64,000 bases of DNA from CAZGRP01 sp964527995 (GTDB taxonomy: Bacteria; Zhuqueibacterota; Zhuqueibacteria; Oceanimicrobiales; CAZGRP01). Positions 42,630-52,103 of the stretch are shown piece after piece. Position numbers and translations under genes: made by a program. How positions within the stretch are numbered: position 1 is the stretch's first letter; every line of letters starts with the position of its first letter. The notes under the pieces are model-generated. The model saw only the letters and a list, made by a program, of their open reading frames with translations. It had not been told where the DNA came from and did not search any database. The stretch is from NCBI GenBank assembly GCA_964527995.1, contig CAZGRP010000016.1:7589-71588 (forward strand), given 5' to 3'.

Positions 42630-44849
42630 GGAGCCCAGGCCTGCCGTGATCCGCAGGTTGTTCAGGAAGCCTTCAACTACGCCCGGGGATTGCTGTGGGA
42701 CGGAACGCCTCACGTCAATCCTCTGACAGGAGAGGTGAGCACGCTGCCGTACGCAGGGGATCCGGTCTCCGGCCGGGGCTGGATCGACCCTCTGGAAGAG
42801 CCTTCTGGGGACCGGCGCCTGTTCCTGGCCAGCGGGCCTTTTACTTTTGCGCCCGGAGACAGCCAGGAGGTGTTCGTGGCCGTGATGGCGGCCCAGGGTA
42901 CCGACAACCTCAACAGCATTGTTCGGCTACGGGAGCTCGCGGCCGGCGTCCGGAGGCTCTTCCAGAACTGGTGGCGATTCGATCAAGGCGCCCTGTTCAC
43001 GCCGTCGCCACCGCCGCCCCCGGATGTTCAGGTCGCCGAGCTTCCAGGACGGGTGGTGCTGAGCTGGAACGCGCGACCCGAATCCTATTCGAGCGTTCAG
43101 GGCGTCGAACCCAGCAAAAACGCGTCGGGCTATCGATTTCAGGGGTATAACGTGTACCAGCTCGATGCAGGCGATGCAGAGGAGGCAACTTTCGTTTGCC
43201 GGATGGTCACCTTCGATCTCCCCGACGGCGTTCGAAAGATTCGCGATCGGGTCTTCCTGCCTACCATCGGTGAGGAAGTGGAGGTCACGGTTCAGCACGG
43301 CACTGACTCGGGAATCCGGCATTTCCTGGTGGTCGATGAGGATTCCCTTCTGCATCGGCCGCTCGTGAACGGACGAACGTACTACTTCGGGGTCAGCAGC
43401 TATGCTTACAACCCGGAAGGATCCGGCACGGTGTTACCGCATGCGCTGGAGGGCCGCCTGAGGGTGGTCGCCGCCACGCCTCACGATCCAGTCCCGGGAA
43501 CGGTTCTGACCTACCAGGTGCTGGACACGGTCGCCTTTGCCGGCCCGTCGGGGGCCCGCAACGCCGAACACTCCGGGAAGAGCCGAGGCACGGTTGTGGC
43601 GCTGGCCATCGACCCGCTGGCGATGCCGACGGCGGAGTACCAGGTCACCTTTGCCGAGCAAGGTGGTCAGGTCTGCTGGAACCTGAGCCGGGACGGCACA
43701 CGTTTGGTGATGGCGCAGACGAATCAGTCCGGTGACTGGAACTATCCGATTGTGGACGGCCTGCTGGTGAAAGTGATCGGCCCTCCGTTTGCTTTCGCCT
43801 CCAACGCCGAAAGCGAGGCCGCCGGGATTGTGGAGGTGAGCTACGCTGGCCAGCCCGTTCCGCCCGGTGGCTGGGATGTGGCCGGAGCTCCTTACGAGGG
43901 CAACTCGGTCTGGCACAGCGTCAGCTGGTCGGGGGCCGACGGCCAAGCCGATCGCTTCTTCATCAGCGGCGGATCGACAGGCCGACTTTCGGACCTGACG
44001 CGCAACATCCGGAAGGCCGTCCCGCATGACTATGAGCTCCGGTTCAGCGACCGCGGGAGTCTGGGGTGGTGGAAATTCGAGGGTGACGTCAGCGCGCCGG
44101 TGCCGTTCGAGCTTTGGGACATCGGCGTTGCCACGCCGGTCGATCCTGCCGACGACCAGCAGCTGATCCCGGTGCTACACTCCGGGGGCCACACCGTAGG
44201 CATCTTCGACATCAGCGAGACGACGCCAGACCCGAGAAGCGGCTGGCCGGCAACGGATCGGATCTTCTTCTACGCCGATCCACGAGGCTATGCCGCCTTC
44301 GCCGCCGACGCCGAGGACGGCACGGTCGATGACACCACGTTCGGCCGCACCGAGCTGATTGCCGATGTGATTCTGGCCGACTTCGACCAGGACGGCCGGC
44401 TGCCGCCTCCCGGAACGGTGATCCGATTCAATACGACCAAACCGAACCTGCCTGGGGATCGATTCAGCTTCGAGGTGAGCGGACCAGGGTACCAGCGCGA
44501 TCTCGCTCGCCAGCAGATTCAGCGGATCAACGTGTTTCCGAATCCCTACTATGCCCAGAACCTCGGAACCCTGGATCCTCTACAAGGGCATGTGACGTTC
44601 ACCCACCTGCCGGAGCGCGCAACGATTCGCATCTTCACCCTGGCAGGTGATCTGGTCCGCACCATCGAGCACCACGATCCCAGCACCTTGGAACGCTGGG
44701 ATCTGCGAAACCAGGCCGGCACGCCGGTCGCCAGCGGCATCTATCTGGTTCATGTCGCCATGCCGGGACTGGGTGAGAAAGTGCTGAAGCTGGCAGTGTT
44801 CCAGCCGGTATGGATCCCACCCTATTCCAGCCAGCCTCCGGAACCATGA
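42630..44849 (+). pseudogene. Secreted T9SS-type protein, 3' part after the in-frame TGA, with C-terminal sorting domain
   Basis: The frame continues directly after TGA 42627-42629 (GAQACRDPQVVQEAFNYARGLLWDGTP), a segment that in homologous FCB proteins lies inside the ORF. A TTG at 42690 is the first possible restart, with no RBS. The part contains fibronectin-like and unknown beta domains. It ends with a T9SS type A sorting domain (about 44520-44849): INVFPNPYYAQN, THLPERATIRIFTLAGDLVRTIEH, WDLRNQAGTPVASGIYLVHV, KVLKLAVF. Whether it is translated depends on restart or readthrough; a single nonsense change or an assembly error are the simple explanations. Confidence 0.65.
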
Positions 44850-44947
44850 TTCAGCCGGGGCGGTGGCTGTGTCCGGATGCGGGAAGGATGGTGAATCTCC
44901 GGTGTGAGCCGCAGTGAGACCAACAACGCTTCTTCGGGAGTCAAGCA

Positions 44948-45565
44948 ATGAAAAAACTTACCCTACCTCTGTCTGGAAAAGTTGTCAGCGAGCTTCGCGT
45001 AGGCGATCAGGTGAGCCTGAGCGGAGTCATGCTGACGGCGCGAGATGCGGCCCACAAGTTTCTCATCGAGCATTTCATCGACCGCGAGCCGCAGCCTGAA
45101 GACCTGGAGTTGTACGAGAAGATCAAGGCCGACTTGCGGGAGGGGGCGATCTACCACTGCGGTCCGATCGTGCGCAAGCACGACGATCACTGGGAGTTCG
45201 TCGCCGCCGGCCCGACAACCAGTATTCGCGAGGAGCCGTACGAGGGCCGAGTGATCGAGGCGTTCCAGGTTCGCGCCATCATCGGTAAGGGGGGCATGGG
45301 GCCAAGGACGCTCGACGCTTGCAAGAAGTTCAAGGCTGTGTACCTGCACGCGGTGGGTGGGGCTGCTTCGCTGCTGGCGCAGTCGGTCAAGGAGGTCGTC
45401 GACGTCTACAAGCTGGATCTTGGAGTGCCGGAAGCTCTGTGGAAGATCCGGGTCGAGGAATTTCCGGCCGTGGTCACCATGGACAGCCACGGCAACAGCC
45501 TCCATGCTCGCGTGGCGGAGAGTTCGGAGCAGAAGTTGAAGGAGATGCTGGAGGCAGTGGCCTGA
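44948..45565 (+). CDS. Fumarate hydratase class I, beta subunit
   Basis: 205 residues, full length for the beta (C-terminal swivelling) subunit. It starts LTLPLSGKVVSELRVGDQVSLSGVMLTARDAAHK and contains YHCGPIVRK, AAGPTTSIREEPYEG and IGKGGMGPRTLDACKKF, then YLHAVGGAASLLAQ. It pairs with the alpha subunit at 40642-41523 to hydrate fumarate to malate. GGGAG lies upstream of ATG 44948. The two subunits, usually adjacent, are 3.4 kb apart here. Confidence 0.9.
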   Translation: MKKLTLPLSGKVVSELRVGDQVSLSGVMLTARDAAHKFLIEHFIDREPQPEDLELYEKIKADLREGAIYHCGPIVRKHDDHWEFVAAGPTTSIREEPYEGRVIEAFQVRAIIGKGGMGPRTLDACKKFKAVYLHAVGGAASLLAQSVKEVVDVYKLDLGVPEALWKIRVEEFPAVVTMDSHGNSLHARVAESSEQKLKEMLEAVA

Positions 45566-45678
45566 CCGGCACGGCGCGACGCGGAACCACACCCCCAGGC
45601 CACATCGTATGATCGATTGAAAGATCGCATCGGGTCTTTGGCACGTGCTGCACGGCATGGTGCAATCGGAGTGCAGGG

Positions 45679-46776
45679 ATGAACGCTAAGATTGTGGCGG
45701 GTTGGGTTCTATTGCTCTCTTGGGCCGGGACACCGGTGAGCGTACAGGCGCAGTACTCCGATCCCTTTTTGGCAGAATACCTGTGGGGTCGCCAGCCCAG
45801 CGCTCGAGCCGAGGCCTTGGGCAGAGCGCAGGTTGCACTGGATGGGGAACTGGCCTCAGTCCTTTTCAACCCGGCAGGGATCGGCGGCATTGAGGGCGTT
45901 GCCGGCAGTGCTTCGTACGCGTCTCCCTATTATGGGCTGCGCAAAGCCAGGTACTACTTCGCTGCCGCCGGGATGCGTTTCGCCTCCAATGCCGTGCTCG
46001 CACTGAGTGCCCATCACTTGACGTATGGGGATAAATTCGTCTACCTGCGAGACCCCGCCAGCGGTGCAACTGCCTCCTTCACCCCCTACGTTTCCAACTA
46101 TGCCTTAACTCTTGCCTTCCAGGCTTTTCGCGGTGTCTACGTTGGCGCCAGCCCACACCTGCTATCGTGGCACTACCTCGATGGCAAGACCGCCACAACA
46201 GCGATGCTGGATCTCGGAATGTTGGCGACCGTGTGGCAGCGCAATACAGGGACGGCCAAACAAAGTGTTCGATTGGGAGGCAGCATCTACAATCTTGGCT
46301 ATTCGAAACTCACGCTGGAAAAGCACCGGGAAGCTCTCCCCGTCATCGGCAGAATGGGCTTCAGTTACAGGCTCAGGGCACTCAAGGACGGGTTGGCCAA
46401 GGGAGTGTACGCCTTCGGACTCCTGTTGCTGGGTGAGTTCCAGGATCTTTTTAATTCCGGGTATCATACCGCCTTCCGCGTCGGTGCCGAAGTCACCTTT
46501 CTGGATATGTGGGTCCTTCGTGCAGGGTACTACAGCGAAACTCTGTATGACTATGGTTACCCTGCCGTCAACAAAGACCGGCTGGCAGATCTCACCTATG
46601 GTCTGGGTCTGATGGTGCCGGTGCGAAGGTTGACGCACGGCCGGACGCCCCTGGAAATCCGGCTTGACCTTGTCTCGCTTCCGCAAGTCAGCTACACTAG
46701 AAGGGGGCTGGACCTGAACAATTTCACTACGGTCACTGTGGCTGTGAACTGGGGGGTTCGTGGCCGAGGACGATGA
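45679..46776 (+). CDS. PorV/PorQ-family outer-membrane protein
   Basis: 365 residues: signal peptide (VLLLSWAGTPVSVQAQ), then QPSARAEALGRAQVALDGELASVLFNPAGIGGIEGV. That is the ARxxALGxAxvAl...NPAgl start of the FadL-like PorV/PorQ/UPF0164 group. The rest is strand-rich to the end (FTTVTVAVNWGVRGRGR). PorV shuttles T9SS cargo at the outer membrane and PorQ relates to T9SS function, so its place just after a T9SS cargo gene and a fumarase subunit may be meaningful. The GGAG and AGGG upstream fit ATG 45679. PorV and PorQ cannot be told apart here. Confidence 0.7.
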   Translation: MNAKIVAGWVLLLSWAGTPVSVQAQYSDPFLAEYLWGRQPSARAEALGRAQVALDGELASVLFNPAGIGGIEGVAGSASYASPYYGLRKARYYFAAAGMRFASNAVLALSAHHLTYGDKFVYLRDPASGATASFTPYVSNYALTLAFQAFRGVYVGASPHLLSWHYLDGKTATTAMLDLGMLATVWQRNTGTAKQSVRLGGSIYNLGYSKLTLEKHREALPVIGRMGFSYRLRALKDGLAKGVYAFGLLLLGEFQDLFNSGYHTAFRVGAEVTFLDMWVLRAGYYSETLYDYGYPAVNKDRLADLTYGLGLMVPVRRLTHGRTPLEIRLDLVSLPQVSYTRRGLDLNNFTTVTVAVNWGVRGRGR

Positions 46777-46935
46777 ACTGGCCCGAAATCCTCGCCTTCG
46801 ATGGATTCACAGGCGGTAGTGCGCGCTCGTCCAGACCGGTACGTCACGTATGAGGCCGGCTGGATCCTGGTGCTTGCGCGCGTCGAGTTTGGTTCATCGA
46901 CGCCAGGGGAAACAAACAAAAGGAGGTGAAGCGTC

Positions 46936-47490
46936 ATGGCCAAGGTTCTCATTCTCGCGGGAGACGCTGTCGAAGCTTTGGAGGTGATGTATCCATATCA
47001 GCGTCTCAAGGAGGAGGGATTTGAGGCGGTCATCGCCGCTCCCAAGAAGAAAGTTCTGCAGTCGGTGGTTCACGACTTCGAGCCGGGAATCGATACCTAC
47101 ACGGAGAAGCTGGGCTACCGGGTGCCCGCCGACTTGGCCTTCAACGATGTTAAGCCGGAAGAGTATGTAGGGCTTGTGCTGCCAGGCGGGCGGGCGCCGG
47201 AGTGGATCCGCAACGAGGAGGGAATCGACGCCATCATCAGGCACTTTTTTGACAGCCACAAGCCGGTGGCAGCGATTTGCCACGCCGGCCTCATCCTGGC
47301 GGCGCTCGACCTGGTGAAGGGTCGCACCTTGGCCGCCTATCCAGCCCTGAAGCGCGACATCGAGATGGCTGGCGGCACCTTCCGCGACGCTGAAGTCGTC
47401 GTCGACAAGAACCTGGTGACGGCCCGCGCATGGCCGGATCATCCGGCGTTCATGCGTGAGTTCATGAAAATGCTCAAGGAAGCGAAGTAA
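46936..47490 (+). CDS. DJ-1/PfpI family protein
   Basis: 184 residues, the usual size. The nucleophile elbow is VAAICHAGLILAALDL (Cys at about 115) and the conserved N-terminal KVLILAGDAVEALEVMYPYQRLKEEGFE holds the Glu that tunes that Cys. The family includes deglycases, chaperones and peptidases; the activity here is unknown. The RBS AAAGGAGGTGA (46918-46928) is nearly a full anti-Shine-Dalgarno match, implying strong translation. A long perfect inverted repeat follows 38 bases after the stop. Confidence 0.88.
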   Translation: MAKVLILAGDAVEALEVMYPYQRLKEEGFEAVIAAPKKKVLQSVVHDFEPGIDTYTEKLGYRVPADLAFNDVKPEEYVGLVLPGGRAPEWIRNEEGIDAIIRHFFDSHKPVAAICHAGLILAALDLVKGRTLAAYPALKRDIEMAGGTFRDAEVVVDKNLVTARAWPDHPAFMREFMKMLKEAK

Positions 47491-47527
47491 GCGGAAAAAG
47501 GTTGCCCGCAAGTAGGAAACGAAGACA

Positions 47528-47564
47528 CTGCGGCCGGAGCCATTTGCGACTCCTCCGGCCGCAG
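47528..47564. repeat. Perfect 12-bp inverted repeat downstream of the PfpI gene
   Basis: CTGCGGCCGGAG (47528-47539) and CTCCGGCCGCAG (47553-47564) with a 13-base loop. There is no T run after it, so it is not a classical intrinsic terminator; it may stabilise the mRNA 3' end or act as a Rho-linked or bidirectional stop. Confidence 0.6.
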
Positions 47565-47753
47565 CGCCCTGGACTCGCCAGGTTCTTTCGGGGTAACACT
47601 TCCGCCGTCTGCCAATAGCATCTGGCTTTTCTGATTCCCGCAAAGATGACAGCCGGGCTGCAACTGCCCAACCGATTCGCTGGCGACTACCCCTCTGCTC
47701 GCGAAGGTAGGCTGCGCTGAATCAAAGGCATCGTTAAGGAGGAGTAGACCGTC

Positions 47754-48239
47754 ATGGTTGCACAGTTGGATCGGCTTCTTGCAGACGACTGGGACACCGC
47801 CCTGGCACTTCTCGCAGATAGCGGTGTCTATCAGCTCCTGGTCGAGATCTCGCGAAGCTCGGTGTTGGAAATCGGCAAGATCGGTCTTGTGGAATTGCCG
47901 CGCGGCGCCTATCTTTACACTGGCAGCGCCAGGCGAGGACTTTATGCGCGGTTGTCACGACATCTTCGCCACGAAAAGAAGCTGCGGTGGCACATCGATT
48001 ATCTTCTTCGGGCAGGTCGGGTTGCCGGCATACGGGCCCTGCCATGGCAGCTCGGCCTTGAGTGCCATCTGAATCTTCTGTCTCTGTCCGAGAACGGCGT
48101 ACAGGTCCCGGTCCGGGGGTTCGGAGCCTCAGACTGCTGCTGCCCTGCTCATCTTCTCTACCTGGGCGCACAGCATGACGCTGTGGCGCGCACCGTCTCC
48201 TCCTGGACACAGAATACGGAGAAACCAGCCCGTGCCTGA
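47754..48239 (+). CDS. DUF123 / GIY-YIG-like nuclease domain protein
   Basis: 161 residues from ATG 47754 (AAGGAGGAG nine bases upstream). GVYQLLVEISRSSVLEIGKIGLVELPRGAYLYTGSARRGLYARLSRHLRHEKKLRWHIDYLL is the DUF123 pattern: a GIY-YIG-like core (GVYQLLVEI ... GAYLYTGSA) with a following RxxRHLR and HIDYLL. In archaea and some bacteria it occurs alone or fused to endonuclease III, and a nuclease role is assumed but not shown. The stop overlaps the next start. Confidence 0.8.
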   Translation: MVAQLDRLLADDWDTALALLADSGVYQLLVEISRSSVLEIGKIGLVELPRGAYLYTGSARRGLYARLSRHLRHEKKLRWHIDYLLRAGRVAGIRALPWQLGLECHLNLLSLSENGVQVPVRGFGASDCCCPAHLLYLGAQHDAVARTVSSWTQNTEKPARA

Positions 48240-49452
48240 AGCGATGACTCCACGCCAGCGGATGCTGACGGCGCTCCGGCACGGAGTGCCCGACATCGTG
48301 CCCGTCTGCCCCGACATTTCCAACATGATTCCGTGCCGTCTCACCGGCAAGCCGTACTGGGAGATCTATGTCTTCAATAATCCAGGACTTGGGGAAGCCT
48401 ACCTGGAAGCGGCCCGTCGGCTGGGCATCGAGGTCTGGTATCTTTACGGTTATGTGCCGGGCGGCAATCGTCAGTTTCCGCTCGATCTCGACCTGGTGGA
48501 GCCGCTGGTCTACGACAACATCACCGTTCCCAAAGAACTGGTGCGCAAGGAGATTCTGGAGCGCAGTGAAGAGAAGCTGGTGGAGCAGGTGACGGTGGAG
48601 ACGCCTCTGGGAGAGCTGGAGACTACTTCTGTCTACATGCGCGAGGCGCCGCCGTGGGATGTGACCAACTTCATCAAAGACATCGATCGAGATTGGCCCA
48701 GATTGAAATGGCTGATCGGAGAGGACTGGCACTGGGGAGATCAGTGCGTGGAATATGAAAAGGTAGGTGACTCTGGCGTCTATGGCCTTCAGGTCCACAC
48801 CTTTGTTGACTGGTGGGATGGCGTCCGCTCCGGAACCTCGGAGAGGCTCATACTTGACTTCTACGACTACCCCAGGCAGATGGAGGAGATCTACAATTTT
48901 TTTCGTGTCTTCACGCTCTCGCGCGTCCATGGGCTGATCGAAGCTGGCGTCGACGAAGTCCTGGTGCAGGGATCCAACAGCTCGATGTCGTTGATCAACC
49001 CCCAGATTTACAAGGAATTCGTGTTGCCACTAAACATCGAGATCAGCATGCTGTGCCGGAAGCGCGGCACCATCGCCCACCTGCACACATGTGGCCGCTC
49101 CAGGCAGGTGGTTGAATGGAACGCTGAGCAGGCTTTCTTCGATGTCATCGAACCCCTGGAAAAACCGCCGAGCGGGGACGTCGACCTCGCCGAGGTGAAA
49201 AGAAAGTATGGGCAGAAGGTGGCTCTAAAGGGGAATCTGCTTACGAGTGGAAATCTTCTACTCGGCACACCGGCCGACGTCGAGCGGGAGGTCGTCGAGA
49301 CTCTGCAGGCAGGGGCCGAGGGTGGCGGGTTCATTCTGTCCACCGGCGATCAAGTCGGCGGCAATACGCCACTGGAGAACCTCGAAGCCATGATTGAGGC
49401 AGGCAGGAAGTACGGCACGTACACCGATGACGGCAGGTTGGCGGCGTTCTGA
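48232..49452 (+). CDS. Uroporphyrinogen decarboxylase-family (methyltransferase-like) protein
   Basis: 406 residues from GTG 48232, or 402 from ATG 48244. The URO-D fold is shown by MTPRQRMLTALRHGVPDIVPV at the start, DEVLVQGSNSSMSLINPQIYKEFVLP and the C-terminal KGNLLTSGNLLLGTPADVEREVVETLQAGAEGGGFILSTGDQVGGNTPLENLEAMIEAG. The HLHTCG segment (His and Cys) is the Zn site of the MtaA/CmuA corrinoid methyltransferase branch, so a methyl-transfer role is more likely than haem synthesis. No corrinoid protein gene is adjacent. Confidence 0.8.
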   Translation: MPEAMTPRQRMLTALRHGVPDIVPVCPDISNMIPCRLTGKPYWEIYVFNNPGLGEAYLEAARRLGIEVWYLYGYVPGGNRQFPLDLDLVEPLVYDNITVPKELVRKEILERSEEKLVEQVTVETPLGELETTSVYMREAPPWDVTNFIKDIDRDWPRLKWLIGEDWHWGDQCVEYEKVGDSGVYGLQVHTFVDWWDGVRSGTSERLILDFYDYPRQMEEIYNFFRVFTLSRVHGLIEAGVDEVLVQGSNSSMSLINPQIYKEFVLPLNIEISMLCRKRGTIAHLHTCGRSRQVVEWNAEQAFFDVIEPLEKPPSGDVDLAEVKRKYGQKVALKGNLLTSGNLLLGTPADVEREVVETLQAGAEGGGFILSTGDQVGGNTPLENLEAMIEAGRKYGTYTDDGRLAAF

Positions 49453-49472
49453 TGACGGCGACCTCCAGCCGC

Positions 49473-50033
49473 TTAGAAGATCTCGCGCAGTGCGATTTCG
49501 AGACCCTGGAGGAGGGGCGAACACAGGGTGTCTTTCTTGCCGAACGTCGCCTGTTTCTTGTAGACCCCGGCCGCCAGGGACAGCACCTCGATGGTCTCGG
49601 CCTCCGGGTCGACGATCCAGTATTCCTGGACGCCGAAACGAGCGTAGAGCTTGCGCTTGACCGTGGTGTCACGCTCGCGGGTAGCCGGGGAGAGGATCTC
49701 GACGATGAGGTCCGGGGCGCCCTGGAGGTTCTCCTCTTTCACTCGGGAGAGATGGGCGTTCGACACAAAGAGGAGATCGGGCTGCAAGACATCGTGCTCG
49801 GAAAGTACAACGTCGTAAGGGGCCTCGAGCACGCGCCCCAAACGGTGATCCTTGACAAACGTGAACAGCTTGACGGCTACAGCAAGTGAGATGTTTTGGT
49901 GTCTGGTGCTCGGCGACGGTGACATGAAGAGGTCCCCCTCGATGATTTCATAGCGCTTGCCGTCATCGGGGAGGTGGCGGTAGTCTTCATAGGTGAAGGC
50001 GAGCGCCTCGGTCTTAGCTGCAGCAGGCATCAC
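49473..50033 (-). CDS. Uma2 family endonuclease-like protein (DUF820)
   Basis: 186 residues. The PD-(D/E)xK-like Uma2 features are present: FTYEDYRHLPDDGKRYEIIEGDLFMSPSPSTRHQNIS, VLQPDLLFVSNAHLSR, APDLIVEILSPATRERDTTVKRKLYARFGVQEYWIVDPE, with the motif Asp, Glu-Ile-Leu and Lys in order. The role is unknown; such genes are abundant and scattered in genomes of mat- and sediment-dwelling bacteria. It stands alone on the minus strand between two plus-strand genes, which suggests later insertion. Confidence 0.85.
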   Translation of the reverse strand: MMPAAAKTEALAFTYEDYRHLPDDGKRYEIIEGDLFMSPSPSTRHQNISLAVAVKLFTFVKDHRLGRVLEAPYDVVLSEHDVLQPDLLFVSNAHLSRVKEENLQGAPDLIVEILSPATRERDTTVKRKLYARFGVQEYWIVDPEAETIEVLSLAAGVYKKQATFGKKDTLCSPLLQGLEIALREIF

Positions 50034-50182
50034 TTTACTCCGGCTTTTGCATTCTGGTGGTTCACATCATCAAGATAAGCAAACCCGTGCTGGAATGCAA
50101 GAATTCTTGATCGGCGGGCCTGCGGTGTGGGTCTGGCGTGCTCGCCGTTCCGTTCGAACGAAATGAAGAAAGGGAAAAGATC

Positions 50183-51499
50183 ATGGCTCGAAAACCACAA
50201 CGACCCAAGCAGAAGGAAGAATATCGGGTTCGCACCCATCTGATCCACGGCAATTTCGAGAGCAAGAAATGGGACTATGATCATCACGTCGTCCCCCCGA
50301 TGTCGTCGTCGACCACTTATCGACTCAGCAGCGTGCAGCGTGGAGCCCAAGGTTTCTTCGAGTTTGCCAGTGAACACCTCGATTTCAAACAGCACGTGCC
50401 CATCTATATCTACGATCGTCTCGAGGAGCCCACGCGCAGCATGCTGGAGGAGAATCTCGCCTACGCCGAGGGCGCCGAGATGTGCGTGACTTTCGCCACT
50501 GGCATGGCTGCAGTCAGCGCGGCCCTCGGAATGCTGCTCGAAACCGGTCACGAGATCGTCGCCCATCAGGTGATGTACGGCTGTACGCATAGTCTGGTGA
50601 CCAATTGGCTGCCCCGGTATGGCATCCAGACGCGCATGACCGATCTGATGGATTTGGACAACTTGCGCCGGGCGATCACATCCAAGACGCGTGTCGTCTA
50701 CTTCGAGACTCCGGTCAACCCGACCCTCGATCTGATCGACATTGCCGCAGTGCGACGGGTGGTCGACGAGTTCAATTCCGAGAGGCCGGCCGAGCGTCGG
50801 ATTCGCATCGTGGTAGACAATACCTTCGCGACGCCCTACTGCCAGCGACCGATTTCGCACGGTGCAGACATCGTGGTCCATAGTCTCACCAAGGACATCG
50901 GTGGTTTCGGCACTGACATGGGTGGCGCCGTTCTTGGTCCGAACGAGCTTTACAGCCGGCTGCTGCTCTACCGCAAGGACTTCGGCGGTGTCCTTTCTCC
51001 GAAAAGTGCCTGGACATTCCTGGTCTATGGCCTGCCGACCTTGGCTACCAGGATGACCAACCAGCAGAAAACCGCTCTCAAAGTAGCCAAGTTCCTGGCC
51101 AATCACCCGAAGGTCGCCCGCGTCGCCTACCCCGGCCTGGAAACGTTCCCGCAATACGCCCTGGCCAAACGCCAGATGGTCAACTACGACGGCAGATTTG
51201 CCCCGGGAGCGTTGATCTACTTTCTGCTCAAGGACGCAGCTTCGGAGCAGGGCCAGAGCGACAAGGTCGAGAGGTTCATCGACTACATCGCCGAACATGC
51301 CTACTGTATCACGCTGGCTGTCAGCCTGGGGCACACGAAGACCCTGATCGAGAACCCGTACTCGATGACCCACGCCACCGTGCCGGAAGAGGAGAAACGC
51401 CAGCACGGTCTCGAGCCGGGAGGCATCCGTCTGGCCATCGGCCTGGAAGACTGGCACGACATCATCGAGGATTTGCAGGCAGCGTTCGATTCGATCTGA
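50183..51499 (+). CDS. Cys/Met-metabolism PLP-dependent enzyme
   Basis: 438 residues from ATG 50183. The PLP-binding Lys is in HSLTKDIGGFG and the PLP phosphate-binding segment in TFATGMAAVSAAL. Also visible are FETPVNPTLDLIDI, VVDNTFATPYCQRP and the C-terminal EPGGIRLAIGLED. These place it in the MetB/MegL/cystathionine gamma-lyase family. A stretch QGFFEFASEHLDFKQHVPIYIYDR is longer than usual before the conserved Tyr-Arg. Gamma-synthase, gamma-lyase and methionine gamma-lyase cannot be separated here. Confidence 0.88.
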   Translation: MARKPQRPKQKEEYRVRTHLIHGNFESKKWDYDHHVVPPMSSSTTYRLSSVQRGAQGFFEFASEHLDFKQHVPIYIYDRLEEPTRSMLEENLAYAEGAEMCVTFATGMAAVSAALGMLLETGHEIVAHQVMYGCTHSLVTNWLPRYGIQTRMTDLMDLDNLRRAITSKTRVVYFETPVNPTLDLIDIAAVRRVVDEFNSERPAERRIRIVVDNTFATPYCQRPISHGADIVVHSLTKDIGGFGTDMGGAVLGPNELYSRLLLYRKDFGGVLSPKSAWTFLVYGLPTLATRMTNQQKTALKVAKFLANHPKVARVAYPGLETFPQYALAKRQMVNYDGRFAPGALIYFLLKDAASEQGQSDKVERFIDYIAEHAYCITLAVSLGHTKTLIENPYSMTHATVPEEEKRQHGLEPGGIRLAIGLEDWHDIIEDLQAAFDSI

Positions 51500-51878
51500 C
51501 CCGGCAGGCGCTGACTGCACCAGCCAGGCGTAGCAGGAACTCTGCGGCGGGCGGAGGTGACATGCGACGGGGGTGTTCTCGGTCCCCATGTGCTTGGGGT
51601 TGTGGGGTTTCTCAGATGTGGTAAAGCGACGGGAGTTTTTCGCAGCCTTGAGAGTGACACCAACACTTGGCACTTTCAGGGCTCAATCGTGCGGCCGGAT
51701 ACGAACTGTTGACGACATTGTAACCGCGTATCTATTAGACGGTTAGGGTTGACTCAGCAAGACAGCTCGGTGGGATGTGGCTGGCATGTTTTTTGTGTGG
51801 GTGCGGTGTCGTTCACGATCGATGGGAAAGTGAGCGGCAGTCTTTTCGTTCCCGTCTTCCCCAAGAAGGAGACCCGCC
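51500..51878. other. Intergenic region with weak promoter candidates
   Basis: 379 bases. Candidates are a TTGACG (51709-51714), 18-base spacer, TATTAG (51733-51738) pair, a GG-N10-GC element TGGCACTTTCAGGGC (51668-51682) and TGGCATGTTTTTTGT (51782-51796, -12 C replaced). Each is imperfect. No gene with an RBS and a family signature is seen. Confidence 0.4.
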
Positions 51879-52103
51879 ATGGCCGATCTCGACATCCCTG
51901 CGCGCAGTAATGACCGCCCAAGTTCGCCGCTGGAAAAGGGCCAGTCTTACTGCCCCCTCTCGGACCAATTGTGTCCGCGCGGCAGTGCCCAGGCGACGCG
52001 ATGCTGTGAGATCTTCGCTACGCGCTTCGATCCTGTTTCCAATATGAGTCATTTTGCGATGCTGGCCTGCGCCAGCCAGGCGGCCGGAGTCAGCCCACCG
52101 TGA
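51879..52103 (+). CDS. Small Cys-containing protein of unknown function
   Basis: 74 residues from ATG 51879, with AAGGAG seven bases upstream at ideal spacing. The sequence has six Cys, four of them clustered in SYCPLSDQLCPRGSAQATRCCEIF (CX6C ... CC), and lacks a signal peptide or membrane helix. This may be a small metal or Fe-S binding protein. I do not recognise a family. Its place before the hydrogenase region suggests, but does not prove, a link. The alternative is a chance ORF in GC-rich DNA; the strong RBS argues against that. Confidence 0.45.
   Translation: MADLDIPARSNDRPSSPLEKGQSYCPLSDQLCPRGSAQATRCCEIFATRFDPVSNMSHFAMLACASQAAGVSPP

Noticed and set aside
42627..42661. Selenocysteine recoding of the TGA, with CCTGC/GCAGG hairpin (42640-42657) as a SECIS
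   Set aside because: The stem has only 5 bp and the loop does not fit a bacterial SECIS well. The site is not a redox active site in a secreted structural protein, and no sel genes are seen.
51782..51796. A sigma-54 promoter TGGCATGTTTTTTGT for the small Cys-rich gene
   Set aside because: The -12 GC is GT and the -24 box is imperfect; too weak to list as a separate feature.
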